The notes: generated from the sequence alone by a model not told the origin. Shown: positions 12,101 to 27,199, numbered from the stretch's first letter. The stretch: DNA of 64,000 bases from Lepidodermella squamata (GCA_047495785.1 JBLDXI010000004.1:2108001-2172000), one strand, 5' to 3'. Numbers and translations: made by a program.

Positions 12101-14181
12101 CGCATAGCTGCGATGCGTACAAGGGTTGAAAACAGCTTTCCAGCCTGTTTTGGCTGGCAGCGAAATATCGGTCATCCGAAATGTGTGCGAATCGCCTGCA
12201 AACGTGTTTGCCCGTGTTGCCACTATCAAATGAAGCAAGAATATGCGTGATTTGATTGGGTTCAGCGCGATTCCGATTAGCTGCGATGCGTACAAGGGTT
12301 GAAAACAGCGTTCCCGCCTGTTTTGGCTGGCAGCGAAATATCGGTCATCCGAAATGTGTGCGAATCGCCTGCAAACGTGTTTGCCCGTGTTGCCACTATC
12401 AAATGAAGCAAGAATATGCGTGATTTGCCTGGGTACAGCACGATTCCGCATAGCTGCGATGCGTACAAGGGTTGAAAACAGCGTTCCAGCCTGTTTTGGC
12501 TGGCAGCGAAATATCGGTCATCCGAAATGTGTGCGAATCGCCTGCAAACGTGTTTGCCCGTGTTGCCACTATCAAATGAAGCAAGAATATGCGTGATTTG
12601 ATTGGGTTCAGCGCGATTCCGATTAGCTGCGATGCGTACAAGGGTTGAAAACAGCGTTCCAGCCTGTTTTGGCTGGCAGCGAAATATCGGTCATCCGAAA
12701 TGTGTGCGAATCGCCTGCAAACGTGTTTGCCCGTGTTGCCACTATCAAATGAAGCAAGAATATGCGTGATTTGCCTGGGTACAGCACGATTCCGCATAGC
12801 TGCGATGCGTACAAGGGTTGAAAACAGCGTTCCCGCCTGTTTTGGCTGGCAGCGAAATATCGGTCATCCGAAATGTTAGCGAATCGCCTGCAAACGTGTT
12901 TGCCCGTGTTGCCACTATCAAATGAAGCAAGAATATGCGTGATTTGCCTGGGTACAGCACGATTCCGCATAGCTGCGATGCGTACAAGGGTTGAAAACAG
13001 CGTTCCCGCCTGTTTTGGCTGGCAGCGAAATATCGGTCATCCGAAATGTTAGCGAATCGCCCGCAAACGTGTTTGCCCGTGTTGCCACTATCAAATGAAG
13101 CAAGAAAATGCGTGATTTGCCTGGGTACAGCACGATTCCGCATAGCTGCGATGCGTACAAGGGTTGAAAACAGCTTTCCAGCCTGTTTTGGCTGGCAGCG
13201 AAATATCGGTCATCCGAAATGTGTGCGAATCGCCTGCAAACGTGTTTGCCCGTGTTGCCACTATCAAATGAAGCAAGAATATGCGTGATTTGATTGGGTT
13301 CAGCGCGATTCCGATTAGCTGCGATGCGTACAAGGGTTGAAAACAGCGTTCCAGCCTGTTTTGGCTGGCAGCGAAATATCGGTCATCCGAAATGTTAGCG
13401 AATCGCCTGCAAACGTGTTTGCCCGTGTTGCCACTATCAAATGAAGCAAGAATATGCGTGATTTGCCTGGGTACAGCACGATTCCGCATAGCTGCGATGC
13501 GTACAAGGGTTGAAAACAGCTTTCCAGCCTGTTTTGGCTGGCAGCGAAATATCGGTCATCCGAAATGTGTGCGAATCGCCTGCAAACGTGTTTGCCCGTG
13601 TTGCCACTATCAAATGAAGCAAGAATATGCGTGATTTGATTGGGTTCAGCGCGATTCCGATTAGCTGCGATGCGTACAAGGGTTGAAAACAGCGTTCCAG
13701 CCTGTTTTGGCTGGCAGCGAAATATCGGTCATCCGAAATGTTAGCGAATCGCCTGCAAACGTGTTTGCCCGTGTTGCCACTATCAAATGAAGCAAGAATA
13801 TGCGTGATTTGCCTGGGTACAGCACGATTCCGCATAGCTGCGATGCGTACAAGGGTTGAAAACAGCTTTCCAGCCTGTTTTGGCTGGCAGCGAAATATCG
13901 GTCATCCGAAATGTGTGCGAATCGCCTGCAAACGTGTTTGCCCGTGTTGCCACTATCAAATGAAGCAAGAATATGCGTGATTTGCCTGGGTACAGCACGA
14001 TTCCGCATAGCTGCGATGCGTACAAGGGTTGAAAACAGCGTTCCCGCCTGTTTTGGCTGGCAGCGAAATATCGGTCATCCGAAATGTTAGCGAATCGCCC
14101 GCAAACGTGTTTGCCCGTGTTGCCACTATCAAATGAAGCAAGAATATGCGTGATTTGCCTGGGTACAGCACGATTCCGCAT
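9163..14181 (+). repeat. Higher-order repeat, 6-mer/12-mer (1038 and 2076 bp)
   Basis: The rare variant CAAGAAAATG occurs at 9991, 11029, 12067 and 13105, exactly 1038 bp (six monomers) apart. The flanking variant patterns additionally match at 2076 bp (for example 10842-11904 against 12918-13980). The same variant appears again at about 14316 and 15353, so the period continues less regularly. Confidence 0.85.
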
Positions 14182-17100
14182 AGCTGCGATGCGTACAAGG
14201 GTTGAAAACAGCGTTCCCGCCTGTTTTGGCTGGCAGCGAAATATCGGTCATCCGAAATGTGTGCGAATCGCCTGCAAACGTGTTTGCCCGTGTTGCCACT
14301 ATCAAATGAAGCAAGAAAATGCGTGATTTGCCTGGGTACAGCACGATTCCGCATAGCTGCGATGCGTACAAGGGTTGAAAACAGCTTTCCAGCCTGTTTT
14401 GGCTGGCAGCGAAATATCGGTCATCCGAAATGTGTGCGAATCGCCTGCAAACGTGTTTGCCCGTGTTGCCACTATCAAATGAAGCAAGAATATGCGTGAT
14501 TTGCCTGGGTACAGCACGATTCCGCATAGCTCCGATGCGTACAAGGGTTGAAAACAGCGTTCCCGCCTGTTTTGGCTGGCAGCGAAATATCGGTCATCCG
14601 AAATGTGTGCGAATCGCCTGCAAACGTGTTTGCCCGTGTTGCCACTATCAAATGAAGCAAGAATATGCGTGATTTGCCTGGGTACAGCACGATTCCGCAT
14701 AGCTGCGATGCGTACAAGGGTTGAAAACAGCGTTCCAGCCTGTTTTGGCTGGCAGCGAAATATCGGTCATCCGAAATGTGTGCGAATCGCCTGCAAACGT
14801 GTTTGCCCGTGTTGCCACTATCAAATGAAGCAAGAATATGCGTGATTTGATTGGGTTCAGCGCGATTCCGATTAGCTGCGATGCGTACAAGGGTTGAAAA
14901 CAGCGTTCCAGCCTGTTTTGGCTGGCAGCGAAATATCGGTCATCCGAAATGTGTGCGAATCGCCTGCAAACGTGTTTGCCCGTGTTGCCACTATCAAATG
15001 AAGCAAGAATATGCGTGATTTGCCTGGGTACAGCACGATTCCGCATAGCTGCGATGCGTACAAGGGTTGAAAACAGCGTTCCAGCCTGTTTTGGCTGGCA
15101 GCGAAATATCGGTCATCCGAAATGTTAGCGAATCGCCTGCAAACGTGTTTGCCCGTGTTGCCACTATCAAATGAAGCAAGAATATGCGTGATTTGCCTGG
15201 GTACAGCACGATTCCGCATAGCTGCGATGCGTACAAGGGTTGAAAACAGCGTTCCCGCCTGTTTTGGCTGGCAGCGAAATATCGGTCATCCGAAATGTGT
15301 GCGAATCGCCTGCAAACGTGTTTGCCCGTGTTGCCACTATCAAATGAAGCAAGAAAATGCGTGATTTGCCTGGGTACAGCACGATTCCGCATAGCTGCGA
15401 TGCGTACAAGGGTTGAAAACAGCTTTCCAGCCTGTTTTGGCTGGCAGCGAAATATCGGTCATCCGAAATGTTAGCGAATCGCCCGCAAACGTGTTTGCCC
15501 GTGTTGCCACTATCAAATGAAGCAAGAATATGCGTGATTTGATTGGGTTCAGCGCGATTCCGATTAGCTGCGATGCGTACAAGGGTTGAAAACAGCGTTC
15601 CCGCCTGTTTTGGCTGGCAGCGAAATATCGGTCATCCGAAATGTGTGCGAATCGCCTGCAAACGTGTTTGCCCGTGTTGCCACTATCAAATGAAGCAAGA
15701 ATATGCGTGATTTGCCTGGGTACAGCACGATTCCGCATAGCTGCGATGCGTACAAGGGTTGAAAACAGCGTTCCAGCCTGTTTTGGCTGGCAGCGAAATA
15801 TCGGTCATCCGAAATGTGTGCGAATCGCCTGCAAACGTGTTTGCCCGTGTTGCCACTATCAAATGAAGCAAGAATATGCGTGATTTGATTGGGTTCAGCG
15901 CGATTCCGATTAGCTGCGATGCGTACAAGGGTTGAAAACAGCGTTCCAGCCTGTTTTGGCTGGCAGCGAAATATCGGTCATCCGAAATGTGTGCGAATCG
16001 CCTGCAAACGTGTTTGCCCGTGTTGCCACTATCAAATGAAGCAAGAATATGCGTGATTTGCCTGGGTACAGCACGATTCCGCATAGCTGCGATGCGTACA
16101 AGGGTTGAAAACAGCGTTCCAGCCTGTTTTGGCTGGCAGCGAAATATCGGTCATCCGAAATGTTAGCGAATCGCCTGCAAACGTGTTTGCCCGTGTTGCC
16201 ACTATCAAATGAAGCAAGAATATGCGTGATTTGATTGGGTTCAGCGCGATTCCGATTAGCTGCGATGCGTACAAGGGTTGAAAACAGCGTTCCAGCCTGT
16301 TTTGGCTGGCAGCGAAATATCGGTCATCCGAAATGTGTGCGAATCGCCTGCAAACGTGTTTGCCCGTGTTGCCACTATCAAATGAAGCAAGAATATGCGT
16401 GATTTGCCTGGGTACAGCACGATTCCGCATAGCTGCGATGCGTACAAGGGTTGAAAACAGCGTTCCCGCCTGTTTTGGCTGGCAGCGAAATATCGGTCAT
16501 CCGAAATGTTAGCGAATCGCCCGCAAACGTGTTTGCCCGTGTTGCCACTATCAAATGAAGCAAGAATATGCGTGATTTGCCTGGGTACAGCACGATTCCG
16601 CATAGCTGCGATGCGTACAAGGGTTGAAAACAGCGTTCCCGCCTGTTTTGGCTGGCAGCGAAATATCGGTCATCCGAAATGTTAGCGAATCGCCCGCAAA
16701 CGTGTTTGCCCGTGTTGCCACTATCAAATGAAGCAAGAATATGCGTGATTTGATTGGGTTCAGCGCGATTCCGATTAGCTGCGATGCGTACAAGGGTTGA
16801 AAACAGCGTTCCAGCCTGTTTTGGCTGGCAGCGAAATATCCGAAATATCCGAAATGTTAGCGAATCGCCCGCAAACGTGTTTGCCCGTGTTGCCACTATC
16901 AAATGAAGCAAGAATATGCGTGATTGGCCTGGGTACAGCACGATTCCGCATAGCTGCGATGCGTACAAGGGTTGAAAACAGCGTTCCCGCCTGTTTTGGC
17001 TGGCAGCGAAATATCGGTCATCCGAAATGTGTGCGAATCGCCTGCAAACGTGTTTGCCCGTGTTGCCACTATCAAATGAAGCAAGAATATGCGTGATTTG

Positions 17101-20100
17101 CCTGGGTACAGCACGATTCCGCATAGCTGCGATGCGTACAAGGGTTGAAAACAGCGTTCCCGCCTGTTTTGGCTGGCAGCGAAATATCGGTCATCCGAAA
17201 TGTGTGCGAATCGCCCGCAAACGTGTTTGCCCGTGTTGCCACTATCAAATGAAGCAGGAATATGCGTGATTTGCCTGGGTACAGCACGATTCCGCATAGC
17301 TGCGATGCGTACAAGGGTTGAAAACAGCGTTCCAGCCTGTTTTGGCTGGCAGCGAAATATCGGTCATCCGAAATGTGTGCGAATCGCCTGCAAACGTGTT
17401 TGCCCGTGTTGCCACATTCAAATGAAGCGAGAATATGCGTGATTTGCCTGGGTACAACACGATTCCGCATAGCTGCGATGCGTACAAGGGTTGAAAACAG
17501 CTTTCCAGCCTGTTTTGGCTGGCAGCGAAATATCGGTCATCCGAAATGTTAGCGAATCGCCCGCAAACGTGTTTGCCCGTGTTGCCACTATCAAATGAAG
17601 CAAGAATATGCGTGATTTGATTGGGTTCAGCGCGATTCCGATTAGCTGCGATGCGTACAAGGGTTGAAAACAGCGTTCCAGCCTGTTTTGGCTGGCAGCG
17701 AAATATCGGTCATCCGAAATGTGTGCGAATCGCCTGCAAACGTGTTTGCCCGTGTTGCCACTATCAAATGAAGCAAGAATATGCGTGATTTGATTGGGTT
17801 CAGCGCGATTCCGATTAGCTGCGATGCGTACAAGGGTTGAAAACAGCGTTCCAGCCTGTTTTGGCTGGCAGCGAAATATCCGAAATATCCGAAATGTTAG
17901 CGAATCGCCCGCAAACGTGTTTGCCCGTGTTGCCACTATCAAATGAAGCAAGAATATGCGTGATTGGCCTGGGTACAGCACGATTCCGCATAGCTGCGAT
18001 GCGTACAAGGGTTGAAAACAGCGTTCCCGCCTGTTTTGGCTGGCAGCGAAATATCGGTCATCCGAAATGTGTGCGAATCGCCTGCAAACGTGTTTGCCCG
18101 TGTTGCCACTATCAAATGAAGCAAGAATATGCGTGATTTGCCTGGGTACAGCACGATTCCGCATAGCTGCGATGCGTACAAGGGTTGAAAACAGCGTTCC
18201 CGCCTGTTTTGGCTGGCAGCGAAATATCGGTCATCCGAAATGTGTGCGAATCGCCTGCAAACGTGTTTGCCCGTGTTGCCACTATCAAATGAAGCAGGAA
18301 TATGCGTGATTTGCCTGGGTACAACACGATTCCGCATAGCTGCGATGCGTACAAGGGTTGAAAACAGCGTTCCCGCCTGTTTTGGCTGGCAGCGAAATAT
18401 CGGTCATCCGAAATGTTAGCGAATCGCCCGCAAACGTGTTTGCCCGTGTTGCCACTATCAAATGAAGCAAGAATATGCGTGATTTGATTGGGTTCAGCGC
18501 GATTCCGATTAGCTGCGATGCGTACAAGGGTTGAAAACAGCGTTCCAGCCTGTTTTGGCTGGCAGCGAAATATCGGTCATCCGAAATGTGTGCGAATCGC
18601 CTGCAAACGTGTTTGCCCGTGTTGCCACTATCAAATGAAGCAAGAATATGCGTGATTTGCCTGGGTACAGCACGATTCCGCATAGCTGCGATGCGTACAA
18701 GGGTTGAAAACAGCGTTCCCGCCTGTTTTGGCTGGCAGCGAAATATCGGTCATCCGAAATGTTAGCGAATCGCCCGCAAACGTGTTTGCCCGTGTTGCCA
18801 CTATCAAATGAAGCAAGAATATGCGTGATTTGCCTGGGTACAGCACGATTCCGCATAGCTGCGATGCGTACAAGGGTTGAAAACAGCGTTCCCGCCTGTT
18901 TTGGCTGGCAGCGAAATATCGGTCATCCGAAATGTTAGCGAATCGCCCGCAAACGTGTTTGCCCGTGTTGCCACTATCAAATGAAGCAAGAATATGCGTG
19001 ATTTGCCTGGGTACAGCACGATTCCGCATAGCTGCGATGCGTACAAGGGTTGAAAACAGCGTTCCCGCCTGTTTTGGCTGGCAGCGAAATATCGGTCATC
19101 CGAAATGTGTGCGAATCGCCTGCAAACGTGTTTGCCCGTGTTGCCACTATCAAATGAAGCAAGAAAATGCGTGATTTGCCTGGGTACAGCACGATTCCGC
19201 ATAGCTGCGATGCGTACAAGGGTTGAAAACAGCTTTCCAGCCTGTTTTGGCTGGCAGCGAAATATCGGTCATCCGAAATGTTAGCGAATCGCCCGCAAAC
19301 GTGTTTGCCCGTGTTGCCACTATCAAATGAAGCAAGAATATGCGTGATTTGATTGGGTTCAGCGCGATTCCGATTAGCTGCGATGCGTACAAGGGTTGAA
19401 AACAGCGTTCCAGCCTGTTTTGGCTGGCAGCGAAATATCCGAAATATCCGAAATGTTAGCGAATCGCCCGCAAACGTGTTTGCCCGTGTTGCCACTATCA
19501 AATGAAGCAAGAATATGCGTGATTGGCCTGGGTACAGCACGATTCCGCATAGCTGCGATGCGTACAAGGGTTGAAAACAGCGTTCCCGCCTGTTTTGGCT
19601 GGCAGCGAAATATCGGTCATCCGAAATGTGTGCGAATCGCCTGCAAACGTGTTTGCCCGTGTTGCCACTATCAAATGAAGCAAGAATATGCGTGATTTGC
19701 CTGGGTACAGCACGATTCCGCATAGCTGCGATGCGTACAAGGGTTGAAAACAGCGTTCCCGCCTGTTTTGGCTGGCAGCGAAATATCGGTCATCCGAAAT
19801 GTGTGCGAATCGCCTGCAAACGTGTTTGCCCGTGTTGCCACTATCAAATGAAGCAGGAATATGCGTGATTTGCCTGGGTACAACACGATTCCGCATAGCT
19901 GCGATGCGTACAAGGGTTGAAAACAGCGTTCCCGCCTGTTTTGGCTGGCAGCGAAATATCGGTCATCCGAAATGTTAGCGAATCGCCCGCAAACGTGTTT
20001 GCCCGTGTTGCCACTATCAAATGAAGCAAGAAAATGCGTGATTTGCCTGGGTACAGCACGATTCCGCATAGCTGCGATGCGTACAAGGGTTGAAAACAGC

Positions 20101-23100
20101 TTTCCAGCCTGTTTTGGCTGGCAGCGAAATATCGGTCATCCGAAATGTGTGCGAATCGCCTGCAAACGTGTTTGCCCGTGTTGCCACTATCAAATGAAGC
20201 AAGAATATGCGTGATTTGATTGGGTTCAGCGCGATTCCGATTAGCTGCGATGCGTACAAGGGTTGAAAACAGCGTTCCAGCCTGTTTTGGCTGGCAGCGA
20301 AATATCGGTCATCCGAAATGTTAGCGAATCGCCCGCAAACGTGTTTGCCCGTGTTGCCACTATCATATGAAGCAAGAATATGCGTGATTTGATTGGGTTC
20401 AGCGCGATTCCGCATAGCTGCGATGCGTACAAGGGTTGAAAACAGCGTTCCCGCCTGTTTTGGCTGGCAGCGAAATATCGGTCATCCGAAATGTGTGCGA
20501 ATCGCCTGCAAACGTGTTTGCCCGTGTTGCCACTATCATATGAAGCAAGAATATGCGTGATTTGATTGGGTTCAGCGCGATTCCGCATAGCTGCGATGCG
20601 TACAAGGGTTGAAAACAGCGTTCCCGCCTGTTTTGGCTGGCAGCGAAATATCGGTCATCCGAAATGTTAGCGAATCGCCCGCAAACGTGTTTGCCCGTGT
20701 TGCCACTATCAAATGAAGCAAGAAAATGCGTGATTTGCCTGGGTACAGCACGATTCCGCATAGCTGCGATGCGTACAAGGGTTGAAAACAGCTTTCCAGC
20801 CTGTTTTGGCTGGCAGCGAAATATCGGTCATCCGAAATGTGTGCGAATCGCCTGCAAACGTGTTTGCCCGTGTTGCCACTATCAAATGAAGCAAGAATAT
20901 GCGTGATTTGATTGGGTTCAGCGCGATTCCGATTAGCTGCGATGCGTACAAGGGTTGAAAACAGCGTTCCAGCCTGTTTTGGCTGGCAGCGAAATATCGG
21001 TCATCCGAAATGTTAGCGAATCGCCTGCAAACGTGTTTGCCCGTGTTGCCACTATCAAATGAAGCAAGAATATGCGTGATTTGCCTGGGTACAGCACGAT
21101 TCCGCATAGCTGCGATGCGTACAAGGGTTGAAAACAGCGTTCCCGCCTGTTTTGGCTGGCAGCGAAATATCGGTCATCCGAAATGTTAGCGAATCGCCCG
21201 CAAACGTGTTTGCCCGTGTTGCCACTATCAAATGAAGCAAGAAAATGCGTGATTGGCCTGGGTACAGCACGATTCCGCATAGCTGCGATGCGTACAAGGG
21301 TTGAAAACAGCTTTCCAGCCTGTTTTGGCTGGCAGCGAAATATCGGTCATCCGAAATGTGTGCGAATCGCCTGCAAACGTGTTTGCCCGTGTTGCCACTA
21401 TCAAATGAACCAGGAATATGCGTGATTTGCCTGGGTACAACACGATTCCGCATAGCTGCGATGCGTACAAGGGTTGAAAACAGCTTTCCAGCCTGTTTTG
21501 GCTGGCAGCGAAATATCGGTCATCCGAAATGTGTGCGAATCGCCTGCAAACGTGTTTGCCCGTGTTGCCACATTCAAATGAAGCAAGAATATGCGTGATT
21601 TGCCTGGGTACAGCACGATTCCGCATAGCTGCGATGCGTACAAGGGTTGAAAACAGCTTTCCAGCCTGTTTTGGCTGGCAGCGAAATATCGGTCATCCGA
21701 AATGTGTGCGAATCGCCTGCAAACGTGTTTGCCCGTGTTGCCACATTCAAATGAAGCAAGAATATGCGTGATTTGCCTGGGTACAGCACGATTCCGATTA
21801 GCTGCGATGCGTACAAGGGTTGAAAACAGCGTTCCAGCCTGTTTTGGCTGGCAGCGAAATATCGGTCATCCGAAATGTGTGCGAATCGCCTGCAAACGTG
21901 TTTGCCCGTGTTGCCACATTCAAATGAAGCAAGAATATGCGTGATTTGCCTGGGTACAGCACGATTCCGCATAGCTGCGATGCGTACAAGGGTTGAAAAC
22001 AGCTTTCCAGCCTGTTTTGGCTGGCAGCGAAATATCGGTCATCCGAAATGTTAGCGAATCGCCTGCAAACGTGTTTGCCCGTGTTGCCACTATCAAATGA
22101 AGCAAGAAAATGCGTGATTTGCCTGGGTACAGCACGATTCCGCATAGCTGCGATGCGTACAAGGGTTGAAAACAGCTTTCCAGCCTGTTTTGGCTGGCAG
22201 CGAAATATCGGTCATCCGAAATAGTAGCGAATCGCCTGCAAACGTGTTTGCCCGTGTTGCCACTATCAAATGAAGCAAGAATATGCGTGATTTGCCTGGG
22301 TACAGCACGATTCCGCATAGCTGCGATGCGTACAAGGGTTGAAAACAGCGTTCCAGCCTGTTTTGGCTGGCAGCGAAATATCGGTCATCCGAAATGTGTG
22401 CGAATCGCCTGCAAACGTGTTTGCCCGTGTTGCCACTATCAAATGAAGCAAGAATATGCGTGATTGGCCTGGGTACAGCACGATTCCGCATAGCTGCGAT
22501 GCGTACAAGGGTTGAAAACAGCGTTCCCGCCTGTTTTGGCTGGCAGCGAAATATCGGTCATCCGAAATGTTAGCGAATCGCCTGCAAACGTGTTTGCCCG
22601 TGTTGCCACTATCAAATGAAGCAAGAATATGCGTGATTTGCCTGGGTACAGCACGATTCCGCATAGCTGCGATGCGTACAAGGGTTGAAAACAGCTTTCC
22701 AGCCTGTTTTGGCTGGCAGCGAAATATCGGTCATCCGAAATGTGTGCGAATCGCCTGCAAACGTGTTTGCCCGTGTTGCCACTATCAAATGAAGCAAGAA
22801 TATGCGTGATTTGCCTGGGTACAGCACGATTCCGCATAGCTGCGATGCGTACAAGGGTTGAAAACAGCGTTCCCGCCTGTTTTGGCTGGCAGCGAAATAT
22901 CGGTCATCCGAAATGTTAGCGAATCGCCTGCAAACGTGTTTGCCCGTGTTGCCACTATCAAATGAAGCAAGAATATGCGTGATTTGCCTGGGTACAGCAC
23001 GATTCCGCATAGCTGCGATGCGTACAAGGGTTGAAAACAGCTTTCCAGCCTGTTTTGGCTGGCAGCGAAATATCGGTCATCCGAAATGTGTGCGAATCGC

Positions 23101-23907
23101 CTGCAAACGTGTTTGCCCGTGTTGCCACATTCAAATGAAGCGAGAATATGCGTGATTTGCCTGGGTACAGCACGATTCCGCATAGCTGCGATGCGTAGAA
23201 GGGTTGAAAACAGCGTTCCAGCCTGTTTTGGCTGGCAGCGAAATATCGGTCATCCGAAATGTTAGCGAATCGCCTGCAAACGTGTTTGCCCGTGTTGCCA
23301 CTATCAAATGAAGCAAGAATATGCGTGATTTGCCTGGGTACAGCACGATTCCGCATAGCTGCGATGCGTACAAGGGTTGAAAACAGCGTTCCAGCCTGTT
23401 TTGGCTGGCAGCGAAATATCGGTCATCCGAAATGTTAGCGAATCGCCCGCAAACGTGTTTGCCCGTGTTGCCACTATCAAATGAAGCAAGAATATGCGTG
23501 ATTTGCCTGGGTACAGCACGATTCCGCATAGCTGCGATGCGTACAAGGGTTGAAAACAGCGTTCCCGCCTGTTTTGGCTGGCAGCGAAATATCGGTCATC
23601 CGAAATGTTAGCGAATCGCCTGCAAACGTGTTTGCCCGTGTTGCCACTATCAAATGAAGCAAGAATATGCGTGATTTGCCTGGGTACAGCACGATTCCGC
23701 ATAGCTGCGATGCGTACAAGGGTTGAAAACAGCGTTCCAGCCTGTTTTGGCTGGCAGCGAAATATCGGTCATCCGAAATGTGTGCGAATCGCCTGCAAAC
23801 GTGTTTGCCCGTGTTGCCACATTCAAATGAAGCGAGAATATGCGTGATTTGCCTGGGTACAGCACGATTCCGCATAGCTGCGATGCGTAGAAGGGTTGAA
23901 AACAGCG

Positions 23908-26900
23908 TTCCAGCCTGTTTTGGCTGGCAGCGAAATATCGGTCATCCGAAATGTGTGCGAATCGCCTGCAAACGTGTTTGCCCGTGTTGCCACTATCAAA
24001 TGAAGCAAAAATATGCGTGATTTGCCTGGGTACAGCACGATTCCGCATAGCTGCGATGCGTACAAGGGTTGAAAACAGCGTTCCCGCCTGTTTTGGCTGG
24101 CAGCGAAATATCGGTCATCCGAAATGTTAGCGAATCGCCTGCAAACGTGTTTGCCCGTGTTGCCACTATCAAATGAAGGAAGAAAATGCGTGATTTGCCT
24201 GGGTACAGCACGATTCCGCATAGCTGCGATGCGTACAAGGGTTGAAAACAGCTTTCCAGCCTGTTTTGGCTGGCAGCGAAATATCGGTCATCCGAAATGT
24301 GTGCGAATCGCCTGCAAACGTGTTTGCCCGTGTTGCCACTATCAAATGAAGCAAGAATATGCGTGATTTGCCTGGGTACAGCACGATTCCGCATAGCTGC
24401 GATGCGTACAAGGGTTGAAAACAGCTTTCCAGCCTGTTTTGGCTGGCAGCGAATCGCCTGCAAACGTGTTTGCCCGTGTTGCCACTATCAAATGAAGCAA
24501 GAATATGCGTTATTTGCCTGGGTACAGCACGATTCCGCATAGCTGCGATGCGTACAAGGGTTGAAAACAGCTTTCCAGCCAGTTTTGGCTGGCAGCGAAA
24601 TATCGGTCATCCGAAATGTGTGCGAATCGCCTGCAAACGTGTTTGCCCGTGTTGCCACTATCAAATGAAGCAAGAATATGCGTGATTTGCCTGGCTTCAG
24701 CACGATTCCGATTAGCTGCGATGCGTACAAGGGTTGAAAACAGCGTTCCAGCCTGTTTTGGCTGGCAGCGAAATATCGGTCATCCGAAATGTGTGCGAAT
24801 CGCCTGCAAACGTGTTTGCCCGTGTTGCCACTATCAAATGAAGCAAGAATATGCGTGATTTGCCTGGGTACAGCACGATTCCGCATAGCTGCGATGCGTA
24901 CAAGGGTTGAAAACAGCTTTCCCGCCTGTTTTGGCTGGCAGCGAAATATCGGTCATCCGAAATGTGTGCGAATCGCCTGCAAACGTGTTTGCCCGTGTTG
25001 CCGCTATCAAATGAAGCAAGAATATGCGTGATTTGCCTGGGTACAGCACGATTCCGCATAGCTGCGATGCGTACAAGGGTTGAAAACAGCTTTCCAGCCT
25101 GTTTTGGCTGGCAGCGAAATATCGGTCATCCGAAATGTTAGCGAATCGCCCGCAAACGTGTTTGCCCGTGTTGCCACTATCAAATGAAGCAAGAATATGC
25201 GTGATTGGCCTGGGTACAGCACGATTCCGCATAGCTGCGATGCGTACAAGGGTTGAAAACAGCGTTCCCGCCTGTTTTGGCTGGCAGCGAAATATCGGTC
25301 ATCCGAAATGTGTGCGAATCGCCTGCAAACGTGTTTGCCCGTGTTGCCACTATCAAATGAAGCAAGAATATGCGTGATTTGCCTGGGTACAGCACGATTC
25401 CGCATAGCTGCGATGCGTACAAGGGTTGAAAACAGCGTTCCCGCCTGTTTTGGCTGGCAGCGAAATATCGGTCATCCGAAATGTTAGCGAATCGCCTGCA
25501 AACGTGTTTGCCCGTGTTGCCACTATCAAATGAAGCAAGAATATGCGTGATTTGCCTGGGTACAGCACGATTCCGCATAGCTGCGATGCGTACAAGGGTT
25601 GAAAACAGCGTTCCAGCCTGTTTTGGCTGGCAGCGAAATATCGGTCATCCGAAATGTGTGCGAATCGCCTGCAAACGTGTTTGCCCGTGTTGCCACTATC
25701 AAATGAAGCAAGAATATGCGTGATTTGCCTGGGTACAGCACGATTCCGCATAGCTGCGATGCGTACAAGGGTTGAAAACAGCGTTCCCGCCTGTTTTGGC
25801 TGGCAGCGAAATATCGGTCATCCGAAATGTTAGCGAATCGCCTGCAAACGTGTTTGCCCGTGTTGCCACTATCAAATGAAGCAAGAATATGCGTGATTTG
25901 CCTGGGTACAGCACGATTCCGCATAGCTGCGATGCGTACAAGGGTTGAAAACAGCTTTCCAGCCTGTTTTGGCTGGCAGCGAAATATCGGTCATCCGAAA
26001 TGTGTGCGAATCGCCTGCAAACGTGTTTGCCCGTGTTGCCACTATCAAATGAAGCAAAAATATGCGTGATTTGCCTGGGTACAGCACGATTCCGCATAGC
26101 TGCGATGCGTACAAGGGTTGAAAACAGCGTTCCCGCCTGTTTTGGCTGGCAGCGAAATATCGGTCATCCGAAATGTTAGCGAATCGCCTGCAAACGTGTT
26201 TGCCCGTGTTGCCACTATCAAATGAAGGAAGAAAATGCGTGATTTGCCTGGGTACAGCACGATTCCGCATAGCTGCGATGCGTACAAGGGTTGAAAACAG
26301 CTTTCCAGCCTGTTTTGGCTGGCAGCGAAATATCGGTCATCCGAAATGTGTGCGAATCGCCTGCAAACGTGTTTGCCCGTGTTGCCACTATCAAATGAAG
26401 CAAGAATATGCGTGATTTGCCTGGGTACAGCACGATTCCGCATAGCTGCGATGCGTACAAGGGTTGAAAACAGCTTTCCAGCCTGTTTTGGCTGGCAGCG
26501 AATCGCCTGCAAACGTGTTTGCCCGTGTTGCCACTATCAAATGAAGCAAGAATATGCGTTATTTGCCTGGGTACAGCACGATTCCGCATAGCTGCGATGC
26601 GTACAAGGGTTGAAAACAGCTTTCCAGCCAGTTTTGGCTGGCAGCGAAATATCGGTCATCCGAAATGTGTGCGAATCGCCTGCAAACGTGTTTGCCCGTG
26701 TTGCCACTATCAAATGAAGCAAGAATATGCGTGATTTGCCTGGCTTCAGCACGATTCCGATTAGCTGCGATGCGTACAAGGGTTGAAAACAGCGTTCCAG
26801 CCTGTTTTGGCTGGCAGCGAAATATCGGTCATCCGAAATGTGTGCGAATCGCCTGCAAACGTGTTTGCCCGTGTTGCCACTATCAAATGAAGCAAGAATA

Positions 26901-27199
26901 TGCGTGATTTGCCTGGGTACAGCACGATTCCGCATAGCTGCGATGCGTACAAGGGTTGAAAACAGCTTTCCCGCCTGTTTTGGCTGGCAGCGAAATATCG
27001 GTCATCCGAAATGTGTGCGAATCGCCTGCAAACGTGTTTGCCCGTGTTGCCGCTATCAAATGAAGCAAGAATATGCGTGATTTGCCTGGGTACAGCACGA
27101 TTCCGCATAGCTGCGATGCGTACAAGGGTTGAAAACAGCTTTCCAGCCTGTTTTGGCTGGCAGCGAAATATCGGTCATCCGAAATGTTAGCGAATCGCC
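23908..27199 (+). repeat. Higher-order duplication at 2049-bp spacing with a 146-bp monomer
   Basis: The block 23908-25150 recurs at 25957-27199 with an offset of 2049 bp, which equals twelve monomers minus 27 bp. Both copies share a monomer with a 27-bp deletion (near 24450 and 26499), a GAAGGAAG variant, a CCAGCCAGTTTTGGCTGG variant and a GCCGCTATC variant. The block borders are single-base differences at 23907/25956 and 25151/27200. Confidence 0.88.
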
